From RGIG3701 sp031553595 (GTDB taxonomy: Bacteria; Planctomycetota; Planctomycetia; Pirellulales; Thermoguttaceae): a DNA stretch of 64,000 nt. The stretch covers positions 48,619 through 112,618 of the forward strand of contig JAVBLI010000023.1 of assembly GCA_031553595.1 (NCBI GenBank). The letters are read 5' to 3'. Below the pieces are notes generated by a model. It saw only the letters and a program-made list of their open reading frames with translations. It made no database searches and was not told the DNA's origin. A program made the translations under genes and the position numbers. Below are positions 19,202 through 29,200 of this stretch, piece by piece; position 1 is the first letter of the stretch; each line of letters begins with the position of its first letter.

Positions 19202-20190
19202 TTATTTCTCTTGGAAAGTCTGGATGATCGCGGCAAACACCACAGCCGATTCCTCCGCTGTCGCGCGGCCGACACGGTAGCGAATCCTGGCGTACTTCCC
19301 GTCGCAATTCACCCTGCCTTCCCAGACTTCCGCCTGCTTTTGCTTGTTGCTGACATCCATGAAAACCTCGAAATGGACATTATCGTTACCGACGGGAATT
19401 CTCTCGGATTTCAGGCGACGCATGTCCTTATTATTGTCGGCCTCCTTTTTTCAGGCTCGTTTCCATGGCGATTCTCTGGATAGCACTGTTTTACGATACG
19501 CGTCAGGCACAGGGACAGTTTCACCCCGTCCTTATCCGCAGGGCCGGTGATAGTGACAGGTCTTCCGGGTCGGTAATTCGGAGGTCGCCGGAATAACGCC
19601 TGACGAAATCTTTCTCCTCCGCCGGGTCTTTTGTTTTCGACGCCTTGTCCGAACGCATGGGCACGAGCGGATCGCCGGAGAATCGCATGCTGGCAAGGAT
19701 GGATTCAAACAGGCACTGCGTCGACGCGAAGTTCTTCTCCAGATTCCCCAGCGAAACCGTCATCAGGTTGTCGCCGGACTTGGCCATCCGCTTTTTCGCC
19801 TCCTTGACAAAATCCACGGCTCTTATGTCCGTCTGTTTTTCCGTGGTTGCTTTTTTCAGGGCTTCCAGCAGTTCCTTCCCGTCTGTCATAAACGCCTCTT
19901 CGCTGTACGAAACCATGGTAATACTGATACTCGGCGCAAACCCATCCACCGGCTCACCATGAAAATAAGCATACGTCCCGGGAACCTGCCCTGCCGCCAC
20001 GTGGCCGGGTACTGAAAACTGAATCCATACTCCTGATTTTTTAGGTTTCGGTCAGCGGCACCGCGCCGTGGGTCGCCACATACGCTTTCGCGTCGGCAAA
20101 AAAATCGATATCTTCCGCCCGTCGACGCTTGTCGCAGCCGGTCGTTCCGATCAGGATCAATAAAAAACAAATTGCCAAACAGCGAATCAT
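19202..20190 (-). pseudogene. Lipoprotein gene broken by several frameshifts (paralogue of 18545-19141)
   Basis: From an ATG at 20190 (GGAGAG upstream) a lipoprotein signal ending in TTGC is read, then a stop. Homologous protein continues in other frames: YGFSFQYPATW, then YAYFHGEPVDGFAP through a helical segment to FASTQCLFESILASMRF, then VTITGPADKDGVKLSLC, and finally a segment from about KEADNNKD to the stop at 19202 (FAAIIQTFQEK). At least four shifts occur in under 1 kb, two beside runs of five or six A. This is a decayed gene or a region with repeated base-calling errors. The restored product would be a lipoprotein of roughly 320 residues. Confidence 0.7.
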
Positions 20191-20211
20191 CGCATTCTCT
20201 CCGGGGTTAAA

Positions 20212-21695
20212 TCATGGGGAATCGGCGGCGGGGTCGACGCCCGCCTGGAGCATCGCGTCCTCCAGCAGATGCTTGCATTTTACGGTGGGTTTCATGGCGA
20301 TTGGGAGTTTGCCGTCGTTGTTTTTAATGTAGGGGGCGGCGCCGAGCTTGAGCAGCTCGCCCACCGTTTCCGCCGAATCGACACCTCGACCACGCCTGAA
20401 GTCGTCGTCCATGTCGGCCCACCCCGTTTGCGGCGTCGCGGCGTCGTGCAGCGGCGTGTTGCCGGCCGCGTCCTGGTCGTTGATGTCCAGCCCCGCGTCG
20501 ATCAGGTATTTCACCATCTCCTGCCGGTTGTATGTGTACCGCATCAGCACCGCGTGGTGCAGCAGCGATTTGCCCGCCTTGTCGCGGACGTGAATATCCA
20601 GCCCGGCATCAAGCAACTGCTCCACACGCTCGAGGTCCCCGTCGCAACGGATGATGAAATGAATCGCCGTGTACCCGTGGACGTCGACGGCCATTGCGTT
20701 CGCCCCGTTCTCCAGCAGGAACGGTATCTTGTCCCAGTCGTCCGACTCCATTGCCGCCTTGTGCAGCGGGGTCTGCTGGCGGACGTTGCGGGCATGCACA
20801 TCGGCCCCTCGCTCGACGAGGAGCTTCACCATGTCGAGTTTCTGCGTGGCTTCTGCCGCGCGATGCAGGGCGGTTTCGCCGGCGTTGTTTTTCGCGTTGA
20901 CGTCCACCCCCTTGTCCAGCAGGAACATCGCACACGCCAGGCTGCCATCGTTGGTGGCCACGCGGTGGAGCATCGTCATGCCGTCGCTGTCGACGACATC
21001 CACGGCCGCGCCCCGCTGGTGAAGGTAGCGCAGGACGTCGAGTTTGGTCGTGTAATGCCACGCGGCATAGTAAATCGGCGCGCGACCGGTGTCGTCTTTG
21101 GCATGGATATCGGCCCCACACTCCACAAGGAATCGGACATTTTCCAGCGAATGACAGGCCGCGGCCGGCAGCCCAGGAAATCTCACGCGTGGATGTTGCC
21201 GCAGTGGTCGATGAACCAGTCCAGCAACTCCGGCGTGCTGTCGGCGGCGTAGTGGATGAGCGACTTCCCGAGCTCCTCCGTCATATCCAGGTCGGCCCCA
21301 TATTCCACACACAGCAGGAACAGTTCCGGCATCTGCGAAATGATTTCATGCACCGACGTGTAGCCCATATTGTACGCCCGCCGCTGATTCACCTTGACAT
21401 AACGCCACCCCGACAGCTGCGAGGCCCCTCCCCTGATGATACCGTTGCGGCCGTTGACATCCGCCCCGTGCGCGATTGGCAACCACACCACGTCCGGGCT
21501 CGGCTTGGAACGGTCATGGCCGAAATAGTCGTTGAAGGCGTTTAGCAGCGGGGTGTTGCCATTCGCGTCCCGATTTTCCGCCTTCCGCGTCGACTCCACG
21601 GGCGCAGCGCCGCACTCGGCCGAGTGGCACGCAATCGCCGCCGCGAAAATCGCCAGCAGCAAAAAAACGGACATGGTGGGCAATTTCGCTTGCAT
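20212..21695 (-). pseudogene. Ankyrin-repeat protein gene with one frameshift
   Basis: From 21695 the frame encodes a signal peptide and ankyrin-like sequence up to a stop at 21183, ending with NIHA. Ankyrin repeats continue at once in another frame (FLVECGADIHAKDDTGRAPI) to 20212, with about seven further repeats. The intact neighbour at 21741-23516 reads through the same point without a break. The restored protein would be about 494 residues and exported. A single indel near 21180-21190 explains everything, so sequencing error is possible. Confidence 0.75.
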
Positions 21696-21740
21696 GATTC
21701 GATTATTATGCTTCAGCTACAAAATACATTCACCGGGCAG

Positions 21741-23516
21741 CTACGGTTTTTTCATCGCTTCTTCCAATAATTCTTTACAATGATAATGCGTCAGATCGGC
21801 GGGCGGCTGACCGGCGTTGTTTTTGCTGTTCGGGTCGGCACCGCGCTCGAGGAACGCTTCGATGACGCCGCTTCTCCCGCGGCAGGCCGCCGTGTGCAGC
21901 GGGGTACTGCCGTCGTTATCCCGGGCGTTGATGTCCAGCCCCGCATCCAGCAGGCACGGCAGCAAATCCACGGGCAGGTCGCTGGAACCGGTCTCCGCGG
22001 CGTAATGTAACGCCGTCCGCCCGTCGGCGTCGCAGGCCAGCGGATCCAACCCCTGGGCCAGCAGCATGTCGACTTCCTCCACGCGGGAGCAGTTTTCGGC
22101 CGTAAAATGCAGGGCCGTGCGGCCATGGTTGTCTTGGGCGTGCAAGTCGGCGCCATGCTCCAGCAGGATGGCGATCGTGCCTTGGGAGCCCGAAGAACCC
22201 GCCGCGCTGTGCAGCGGGGTCTGCCCGGCTTTGTTCCGCGCGTCGACGTCCGCACCGTGCTTGAGGCACTCCTCGGCCATTTCGCCGTTGAGCCCCCGCG
22301 CCGCCGCCATGTGCAGCGGGGTATCGCCGTTCGTGTTCCGGACGTTGATGTCCATCCCGTTTTCCAGCAGGTAGGAAAGGGCGTTCACGGGCCCAAAACC
22401 CCCCGTCAACTCATGCAGCAGCGTATTATCGTGATAGTGTGTCATGTGCAAATCCGCTCCGTGCTGGTGCAGGTATTCTATCACGGCCCGGCAAGAAAAC
22501 GGGTTCCCTACGGCCATAAAAATCGGCGTCCCTCCCAAACTATCTTTCGCGTTGACATCCGCCCCGAGCTCGACCAGCCGCTGCGTCGTCGCCAGCGAAT
22601 GCAGGGCGGCCTCATGCAGCGGCGTGTGGCCCAATTCGTTTTTCGCGTGCAGGTCGGCGCCATGTTTGACGAGGTACTCCACCTCCTCGACGCTCTGCCG
22701 GGCGGCATAATGCAGCATCGACGCATCCCATTCGCCCGTCAGGCTCAGGTCGGCCCCATGCTCCACACACAGCATGAACAGCTCCGGCATCTTCTCCAGC
22801 ACGCGATGCACCGCCGACCGGCCGGGATGCTCCGACTTTTCCTTGCCGATCGACCACCGGAAGTCGGAACCCCAGTCGGGATCCCGCACATTCACGTCGG
22901 CACCATGCTGGATCAGCAGCCGAACGACGTCCTTATCCGGACGGCGGGCGCCGAACGCCCGGCTCATGGAAAGCGCCGCCACCAGCGGCGTTCGCCCACG
23001 GTCGTCCTTCGCGTTGACGTCCGCCTTTCGATCCAGCAGCATTTCCACAAAATCAGCGTCGGCATACCACGGATGACAGGCCACGTGCAGCGGCGTGACG
23101 CCGTCGGCGGTTTTGGCATGAATATCCGCCCCGGCCTCGACCAGCAGCCGCCCCACTGCCGACATGGCGTAATGCAGCGGCATCCACCCGTCGGCAGACT
23201 TCGCGTTGACATCCGCACCGCGGAAAATGAGGTACCTGGCCGGCTCCACCCGGTTATAACACGCCGCCATCATTAACGCCGTCATGCCGTCGCCGTCTCT
23301 GGCATCGACCGCCACCTCGCTCTCCAGGATGGTTTCGATCATGTCCGTCGTCACATCCTCCTCCAGCACCGCCTCATGTAGCGGCGCCGTAGCGTCCGCT
23401 TTCGGTTCCTGTCTGTGCAGCACACTCTGCGGCGTAGCGTCGGCGATATTTCGCGCAAACACCGCCGTGATCAGCAGCAGCAAAAAAACGGACGTGGATG
23501 TCGGATTTGTTTTCAT
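21741..23516 (-). CDS. Exported ankyrin-repeat protein
   Basis: The 591-residue protein has a signal peptide (about 1-26) and some fifteen ankyrin repeats with the usual GADxxAKxxxGxTPLHxA pattern. The stretch around residues 215-250 is more divergent and includes MPELFMLCVEHGADL, which the broken neighbour also has. Ankyrin repeats bind proteins; an exported form implies a periplasmic or extracellular partner. It ends 45 bp before its broken tandem copy starts, and both are read in the same direction. Confidence 0.8.
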   Translation of the reverse strand: MKTNPTSTSVFLLLLITAVFARNIADATPQSVLHRQEPKADATAPLHEAVLEEDVTTDMIETILESEVAVDARDGDGMTALMMAACYNRVEPARYLIFRGADVNAKSADGWMPLHYAMSAVGRLLVEAGADIHAKTADGVTPLHVACHPWYADADFVEMLLDRKADVNAKDDRGRTPLVAALSMSRAFGARRPDKDVVRLLIQHGADVNVRDPDWGSDFRWSIGKEKSEHPGRSAVHRVLEKMPELFMLCVEHGADLSLTGEWDASMLHYAARQSVEEVEYLVKHGADLHAKNELGHTPLHEAALHSLATTQRLVELGADVNAKDSLGGTPIFMAVGNPFSCRAVIEYLHQHGADLHMTHYHDNTLLHELTGGFGPVNALSYLLENGMDINVRNTNGDTPLHMAAARGLNGEMAEECLKHGADVDARNKAGQTPLHSAAGSSGSQGTIAILLEHGADLHAQDNHGRTALHFTAENCSRVEEVDMLLAQGLDPLACDADGRTALHYAAETGSSDLPVDLLPCLLDAGLDINARDNDGSTPLHTAACRGRSGVIEAFLERGADPNSKNNAGQPPADLTHYHCKELLEEAMKKP

Positions 23517-23600
23517 AGTTCGATTTTATTGCAGAGCACTTATCACTTGATCATCGTCGCTATACTTCCACGCGTCGCAAATCGGTTTGTTTTACACGAA

Positions 23601-23717
23601 AACAACAGCCGGGAATGAAGCGGAATGGAATGACGCGCAATGACCGGATAGAAGTGGGAAAACACTCGGCGGTGCTTATCCGGTCATGCCGTTGCGCTCC
23701 ATTTCCGGCTGTTGTTC
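23601..23717 (-). repeat. Dispersed inverted-repeat element, copy C
   Basis: AACAACAGCCGGGAATGAAG and the facing arm CCGGCTGTTGTT, with inner GACCGGATA and TATCCGGTC, form the same hairpin as copy A. It ends about 13 bp from the stop codon of the ManA-like gene. Confidence 0.9.
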
Positions 23718-23729
23718 TTGTGCCCGCCC

Positions 23730-25001
23730 TTACTTCCGGTGATCGCCGATCTGCGGCGTGACGGCGTGGGTTTCCGGGCCGAAATAGCGCAGGGCCACCA
23801 GCGGCTCGCTGCCGGTGTTCTCCACCGTGAAACCGGCCGCGGCGGCTTTCGCCGTGACGTAAACCTCGTCGTTGGGCTCTTCGCCGAAACGGATCATGAC
23901 GGGCGTCTCGACCGCCAGTTTCCCGATTTTACCACACCCCTGGACGAAAATCCAGCTGCTGGCGCCGGGGTCTTTGATCGTGCATGTCACGCCCGGCATG
24001 ACCGTCAGCTCCTTCGCGGTGAAGAGCTGCTTGCCGTCGATCTGGCCGTAGGTGATCCACTTGTCCCAGTAGCCCTCGCCGGACTGCGACTGGTCGACGA
24101 TGGGCTCGACGTAATTCGAAATGCCGAAGTACGGATCCACGTTTTTCTCCCAGTCGAGCATGCCGATGATGTAGTCGAGGTCGAATTTTTTGTCCGCCGG
24201 CACGTCCTTCGTCAGCAGATCCCACCCCACCTGCCGGCCTTCGACCAGCGACTGGAACATGCCGAACACATCGGAACCCCATTGCGGCTCGTAGGTGCAC
24301 AGCGAGCCCGGCGCGTGCAGCACGCCTGCCGGAACGACCCACCCGGTGCCGCGCTTCAGGCGGTAGGCTTTCGAGAGGTCGAGGATGCCGTTATCGCCTT
24401 TGTTCCAGCTTTCAAGGCATTTTTTGACGTCGTCTTTCGTCGTGCCCGGCTCCAGGCCCATGAACGTGTAGTCGAAATGATTCTCCGCGGCGTTGAGCTG
24501 CGGCGGATAATAATACGCCTCCGGCTTGCCGTCCTGTCCGACATTCGCGGCGTGATCCGTCATCTGGTGCATGTGGTGGGGAATCGGCCCGGCGTTGTCG
24601 AAAAACTTGGAATACACCGGCCAACGCTTGTACTTCGCCCAAATTTCGTCGCCGACCACCGCGCCCATACCCTCCGCCACCGCGTCGCGCAGCAGGAACT
24701 TCTGGCCGTTGAATTTCACGTAGCTCAGCCCCTCGTCGTCCGCGCGGTTGTCGTTCGCGGCCTCGGTCGTGCTGCCGAACCACCGCTCGTCGATCCCCCC
24801 GCGGTGCACGCCCAGCGCGTACCAGTCGGTCGAGGCCAGCTTGATCCGCTTGCCCGGATGCAAAAAACTCCGCGGCACCCAGTTCGGAATCAGCCGCAAA
24901 ATCCCCTCCCCGGCCTCCATCGCCTGCGCAAGCACCTGGGATACATTGTCTTTGGCCACCGTCACGGAACGGTTTTTACAGCAGCATGAACAGTTCGTCA
25001 T
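23730..25001 (-). CDS. ManA-like cupin protein (class I mannose-6-phosphate isomerase fold)
   Basis: The 423-residue protein resembles type I phosphomannose isomerases in its middle: PHHMHQMTDHA near 150 looks like a cupin metal motif, AENHFDYTFMGLEPGTTKDD near 180 is like the helical region, and GWVVPAGVLHAPGS near 230 supplies a further His. It does not align over its whole length with ManA, so a sugar-lyase or isomerase of another specificity is possible. The N-terminus is unusual, with four cysteines in residues 4-8. AAGGA precedes the ATG. No operon partner is evident. Confidence 0.6.
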   Translation of the reverse strand: MTNCSCCCKNRSVTVAKDNVSQVLAQAMEAGEGILRLIPNWVPRSFLHPGKRIKLASTDWYALGVHRGGIDERWFGSTTEAANDNRADDEGLSYVKFNGQKFLLRDAVAEGMGAVVGDEIWAKYKRWPVYSKFFDNAGPIPHHMHQMTDHAANVGQDGKPEAYYYPPQLNAAENHFDYTFMGLEPGTTKDDVKKCLESWNKGDNGILDLSKAYRLKRGTGWVVPAGVLHAPGSLCTYEPQWGSDVFGMFQSLVEGRQVGWDLLTKDVPADKKFDLDYIIGMLDWEKNVDPYFGISNYVEPIVDQSQSGEGYWDKWITYGQIDGKQLFTAKELTVMPGVTCTIKDPGASSWIFVQGCGKIGKLAVETPVMIRFGEEPNDEVYVTAKAAAAGFTVENTGSEPLVALRYFGPETHAVTPQIGDHRK

Positions 25002-25026
25002 GAGAAAATCCTTTCAAAAATAGTCA

Positions 25027-25047
25027 ATGGTAAATGGTGAATGGTGA
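25027..25047. repeat. Heptamer tandem repeat (ATGGTGA type)
   Basis: Three 7-bp units, ATGGTAA, ATGGTGA and ATGGTGA, lie just upstream of the ManA-like start codon. Confidence 0.7.
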
Positions 25048-25070
25048 ACTATGGAATGAACGCTTCAGGC

Positions 25071-25183
25071 CTTCCCCTCCACCCTCAATTTTAACACCCC
25101 GCGAAGGCGAAAACAAGGGTGACCGCCGCAAGAAACAACGCCGAAATCGCAAGATTATGGAGACGGGGGCGGGAGAACAGCAG
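25071..25183 (+). repeat. Direct duplication, copy 1
   Basis: This segment recurs at 26006-26114 with about ten differences. Key words are TTTTAACACCCCGCG, GGCGAAAACAAG, CCGCCGCAAGAAAC and AGATTATGGAGACGGGG. It stops after GAGAACAGCAG, the first bases of the dispersed element, but the element body does not follow; copy D begins 30 bp later. Confidence 0.85.
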
Positions 25184-25212
25184 AGCAGTCATTCCATTAA
25201 TTTACTCACAAG

Positions 25213-25318
25213 AACAGCAGCCGGGAGCGGAATTCTAGCGCAGAGACCGGATGGAAGTGGGAAAAATTCCGACGATTCTATCCGGTCTCTTCGCGTCACT
25301 GCGTTCCCGGCTGCTGTT
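25213..25318 (-). repeat. Dispersed inverted-repeat element, copy D
   Basis: Arms AACAGCAGCCGGGAGCG and CGTTCCCGGCTGCTGTT enclose GACCGGATGGAAGTGGGAAA and a facing TCTATCCGGTC. With the duplication copy 1 it fills most of the 432-bp gap between 25002 and 25433; nothing else is seen there. Confidence 0.9.
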
Positions 25319-25433
25319 TCTTGCGAATACACGAATTTGTCAGATGCGCAAGAACATGGGCAAGAAATGGGGGAAGAATGAAAAAAAGCCCCGACGGGGG
25401 CGTCATGTTCGTGGAAAAACATCCGATTTTGTG

Positions 25434-25931
25434 CTATTCACTCGGCGGCGGGTCGCGAAAACGGGCGATAAACGCTCTCCAGTCGTCGTGCGAGCCCTGC
25501 ATCTGCCAGTCACCCCGCCATTTTGTTTCAGGATAATTCTGGAACTGTTCCATGAAAAATTGCAGCATCCGCTTTTTTGTTTCGCTCTCGATGAGGAGGG
25601 ATGGATCACCGTGACGCTGATAAAATTCATTGCAAAGCTGAATCATGAGAGGAATATCGCTGGCCCGCGACCGAATGCCGTGATTGATATAATGCGGCGA
25701 GTGGCTGCGAAAAAAGCCATTATCGAACGAACTGCACAGCACCCACCGCGGCGGATTGTCCGGAATCAGCCCCTCCTCGGCCAGCATCCGAGACAGGTCG
25801 GTCTCGCGGATTTCATTTTTTATTGGAATGTAGCAAACGGTTACCTTATAACGCTCCCGCCCGGAATTGACGTCGAAATAAATGCTCCTCTCCTCGCCAA
25901 AATGCCTTAACCCCCACAGCGCCGCCGCCAC
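25434..25931 (-). CDS. Hypothetical membrane-anchored protein, start obscured by homopolymer runs
   Basis: The frame encodes about 165 residues with no family match; the C-terminal half is helical and polar (LIESETKKRMLQFFMEQF). The only in-frame start is GTG at 25931, inside what reads as a transmembrane helix (VLTLALVAAALWGL). Upstream in the same frame the helix is preceded by a basic segment (PLWRRRP) and then a stop. A one-base change in the run of eight T at 25971-25978 would join it to an ATG at 26002, which has AGAGGAAG upstream. The true gene therefore probably reaches 26002. Confidence 0.55.
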   Translation of the reverse strand: MAAALWGLRHFGEERSIYFDVNSGRERYKVTVCYIPIKNEIRETDLSRMLAEEGLIPDNPPRWVLCSSFDNGFFRSHSPHYINHGIRSRASDIPLMIQLCNEFYQRHGDPSLLIESETKKRMLQFFMEQFQNYPETKWRGDWQMQGSHDDWRAFIARFRDPPPSE

Positions 25932-26005
25932 CAGCGCCAGTGTCAGGACCGGTCGGCGCCGCCAGAGCGGTTTTTTTTCGTATTTTTTTCATCGGCGTGC
26001 ATGAA

Positions 26006-26114
26006 CTTCCTCTCTACCCTCCATTTTAACACCCCGCGGAGGCGAAAACAAGAGTAACCGCCGCAAGAAACATCGCCGAAATCGTAAGATTATGGAGACG
26101 GGGCGGAGAACAGC
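26006..26114 (+). repeat. Direct duplication, copy 2
   Basis: Second copy of the 25071-25183 segment. Here it runs straight into dispersed element E, whose first bases it shares. The two copies bracket the hypothetical gene at 25434-25931. Confidence 0.85.
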
Positions 26115-26213
26115 AGCCGGGAGCGGAGCGGAACGTAGTGACGCGCAGAGACCGGATAGAATTACCGGTGATTTCTCCCGCTTCTATCCGGTCTCTGCGC
26201 TAACGGCTGTTGT
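26109..26213 (+). repeat. Dispersed inverted-repeat element, copy E
   Basis: AACAGCAGCCGGGAGCGGAG opens it, GACCGGATAGAA and TTCTATCCGGTC form the inner stem, and GGCTGTTGTTT closes it. It ends about 17 bp from the stop codon of the Aas-type gene. Confidence 0.9.
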
Positions 26214-26230
26214 TTCTTGTACCGCTGTTT

Positions 26231-29200
26231 TTACTTCGCCGCGACGAGCCTCTCGGCCGTCTGCTTCATGCCGTACAAGTCGAGCTTGCCGGTGCCCAGA
26301 AGCGGGAGGTGGTCGATGGGATAATACGCGTCCAGCCCCGGAATCCACAGCGGCGGGAACCCGCGATCCAGAAGCAGGCGGTTAATCTCCTCCGGCGTTT
26401 TGTCGTTGAGGGTCGTGTACAGCACGATCAGCTTTTCGCCCTTTTTCTCATCCATGACGGAGGTCACACAAATTTTTGGCTCCTCGTCCGGACTGTTGCC
26501 CAGCACCTCGTTGAGCTTTTCTTCCAGGCCCTCGTGCGGCACCATTTCGCCGCCGATTTTCGAGAATCGGCTCAGCCGCCCCGCGATGTACATGAAGCCG
26601 TCCTCGTCGGTGTAAACCAAGTCGCCGGTGCAGTACCAGCCGTCTTTGATCACCTCGGCGGTTTTTTCCGGGTCGCCGTAATAACCCTTCATGACGAGGA
26701 TGCCGCTGACCCAGAGCATGCCGGTTTCGTTCACGCCGCACTCTTTGCCGGTGTCCAAATTCAGGATTTTCACCGAAACGCCGGGCAGCGGGAATCCGAT
26801 GGACGCGTCTTTCTGGCCGGGCTCCAACTCGCTGAAATGCCGCAATTCGGGGATGTTTGCCGCGATGACGGGCGAGCATTCCGTGATGCCGTACCCTTGA
26901 ATGAGCCGCACTCCGAAACGGTTGCGATATTCGTCCATCAGCGATTTCGGGCAGCGTTCGCCGCCGGTGACCGGGATCTGGAGGCTCGCCAGATCTTCCG
27001 GCTTCATCTGCCGCGCATACATCCGCAGGAACGTCGGCGTGCCGGCGAAAATCGTGGGCCTGTATTTCTGGCAGAGCGCGATAATCGGCCGGACCTCCAG
27101 CGGAGAATAATGATAATAACCGCCGAGTCCCCGCGCAAGCACCGTCCAGAGGATGGTCGTATACCCGAATGAATGAAAGAACGGCATCACGCCCAACGCA
27201 CTGTCTTTGCTGTTAATATGCAAAAAATCCGAGTACGAACAGATGTTGCCGCCGATGTTTTTGTGCGTCAGCATCACGCCTTTCGGAATGCCTGTCGAGC
27301 CGGACGTGAACACCAGCGTCATGGTGTCGTCGGCGTTCATGTTATGCAGGCCCAGCACCCGATAAAGCAGCCACAGCGGCAGACAAAACGTCATGAACGC
27401 CGCGACGATTTTATCCCACGTCGTGATTTTCTTCCGCAGGTCTTCCAGATAAACCACCTCGCATTCGAGGTTGAAATTCATCTTTTCCATCACCCGCCGG
27501 CTGGTGATCACATGCTTAATATCCGCCGTCCGGATACAGAGATTCATAATGTCCGAACTGACCGTATAATTCAGATTGACGACGGTTTTCAGATCCAGCG
27601 TAATCGCGGCATTCGCCAGCGCCCCCGGCACGGAGGGCGGAACCAGCAGGCCGATATTCTGCTCCGTGGGATCCTTCCCATACACTTCCCGGCGGAAAAG
27701 CCGCTTCATGGCGATCGCGCCGATGAGCGTTTTATAACCGGAAAGCTCCGTGCCGGTGGAGTCGGCAAGCTGCAATTTTTTGCCCCGCTTGCGCGTCCAC
27801 TTCACGAAACCGCGGATCGGAATCTGATCCTGATGGAAATTATCTGAGTTTTTGCCTTCAACCATAACGTTCTTTTCCACATATTCCCGCTCCAATTCCT
27901 TGACCGGCAGACGCAGTTCGTAACGATCCTTCGGCGCGTAAAACGGCTTCCCGAACGTCACCACCACATGCCGGCGGAATTGCAGGTTCTTTATATTTCT
28001 CCAGAGAAGCCGCTCAGGCCATTTCCAGAAAAATTTATCATGTTTAAAACTGAAAATACTGCCCCACAGGCCGCCGATATGAAACGGAATAATCGGCGTC
28101 TCGGGGATGTCCTTTAACATGTGCATCACGCCGCTCTGGAACGGCCAGATGGTTCCGTTCCGCGTGATGCCGCCCTCCGGGAAAATGCCCACGACTTCCC
28201 CGTTTTTCAGGCAGCGATTCGCCTCGCGGATGGCACGCAGGGCCATTTTTCCCGGCTGCACCGGAATCCCGCGATAAATCTTCGCAAGTTTATTTAACAG
28301 CGCCGGCTTCAAATACGCCGCCCAGAAAATGATCCGCGGCAAACGCCGTCCACGCATTTTCTCCAGCGGCACCATGCCGTTTTCGTCCAGCACCGGCTCT
28401 TCCTTCGTCGGCCGATTTTCCTCCGTCTCGGGATGATTCCCCAGGTCCGGCATCAGCAGCAAAATCAGCCCGTCCAAAAAACTGACGTGATTGCCGATCA
28501 GCAGGGCCGCGCCGCGGTCTTTGGGCAGGTTTTCCATTCCGTGAAACTCGAAACGGTAAAACAGCTTCAAAAATCCCATCACGAGGATGTACGACGATTC
28601 TTTCAGCCGGACGAACACCAGCGAAATGATCGCCACGCCGATCGTCGCCAGCCCGGCCATCAGCCATATATCCCGCGCCGAAAATTTCAGCGTGATCGTG
28701 AACAGGGCGAAAAGCCCGCTGGCCAGCAGCATGGCTGTGAAGCTCAAAAAATTGCTGCCGCCGATGATCTGCCCGCGGTGCTTCTGCTCGCCTTCCTGCT
28801 GGAGGAAGGTCATCAGCAGGATGTCATAAATGCCCGCGAAAATCCCCAGCCCGAACAGCACCATCGCCGCGTAAGTATACGCCGTGGACGGCACCTCGCC
28901 CGTTCCCTGCGGCGTGAGGAACAGCATCACCGCCAGAAACGCGATTCCCAGGCCCATTTCCGGGATGTAACGTAAATTCACCCGGCCGTGTTTCGTCAAA
29001 AACCCGGCCACAAAACATCCCACCGCGATCCCCAGCGTCATCAGCGCCATCAGCGGACTGACATAATCCTGGCTGGGCACGATTTCCGGCACCGCGAATT
29101 TTTGAATATTTATCTGGGCCAGATTCGCCAGGCCCCAATAAAAAGCGCTGCCCACCGCCGCCAGGAACAGCGCCCCGGACGACCACAAAAATGCCACGTC

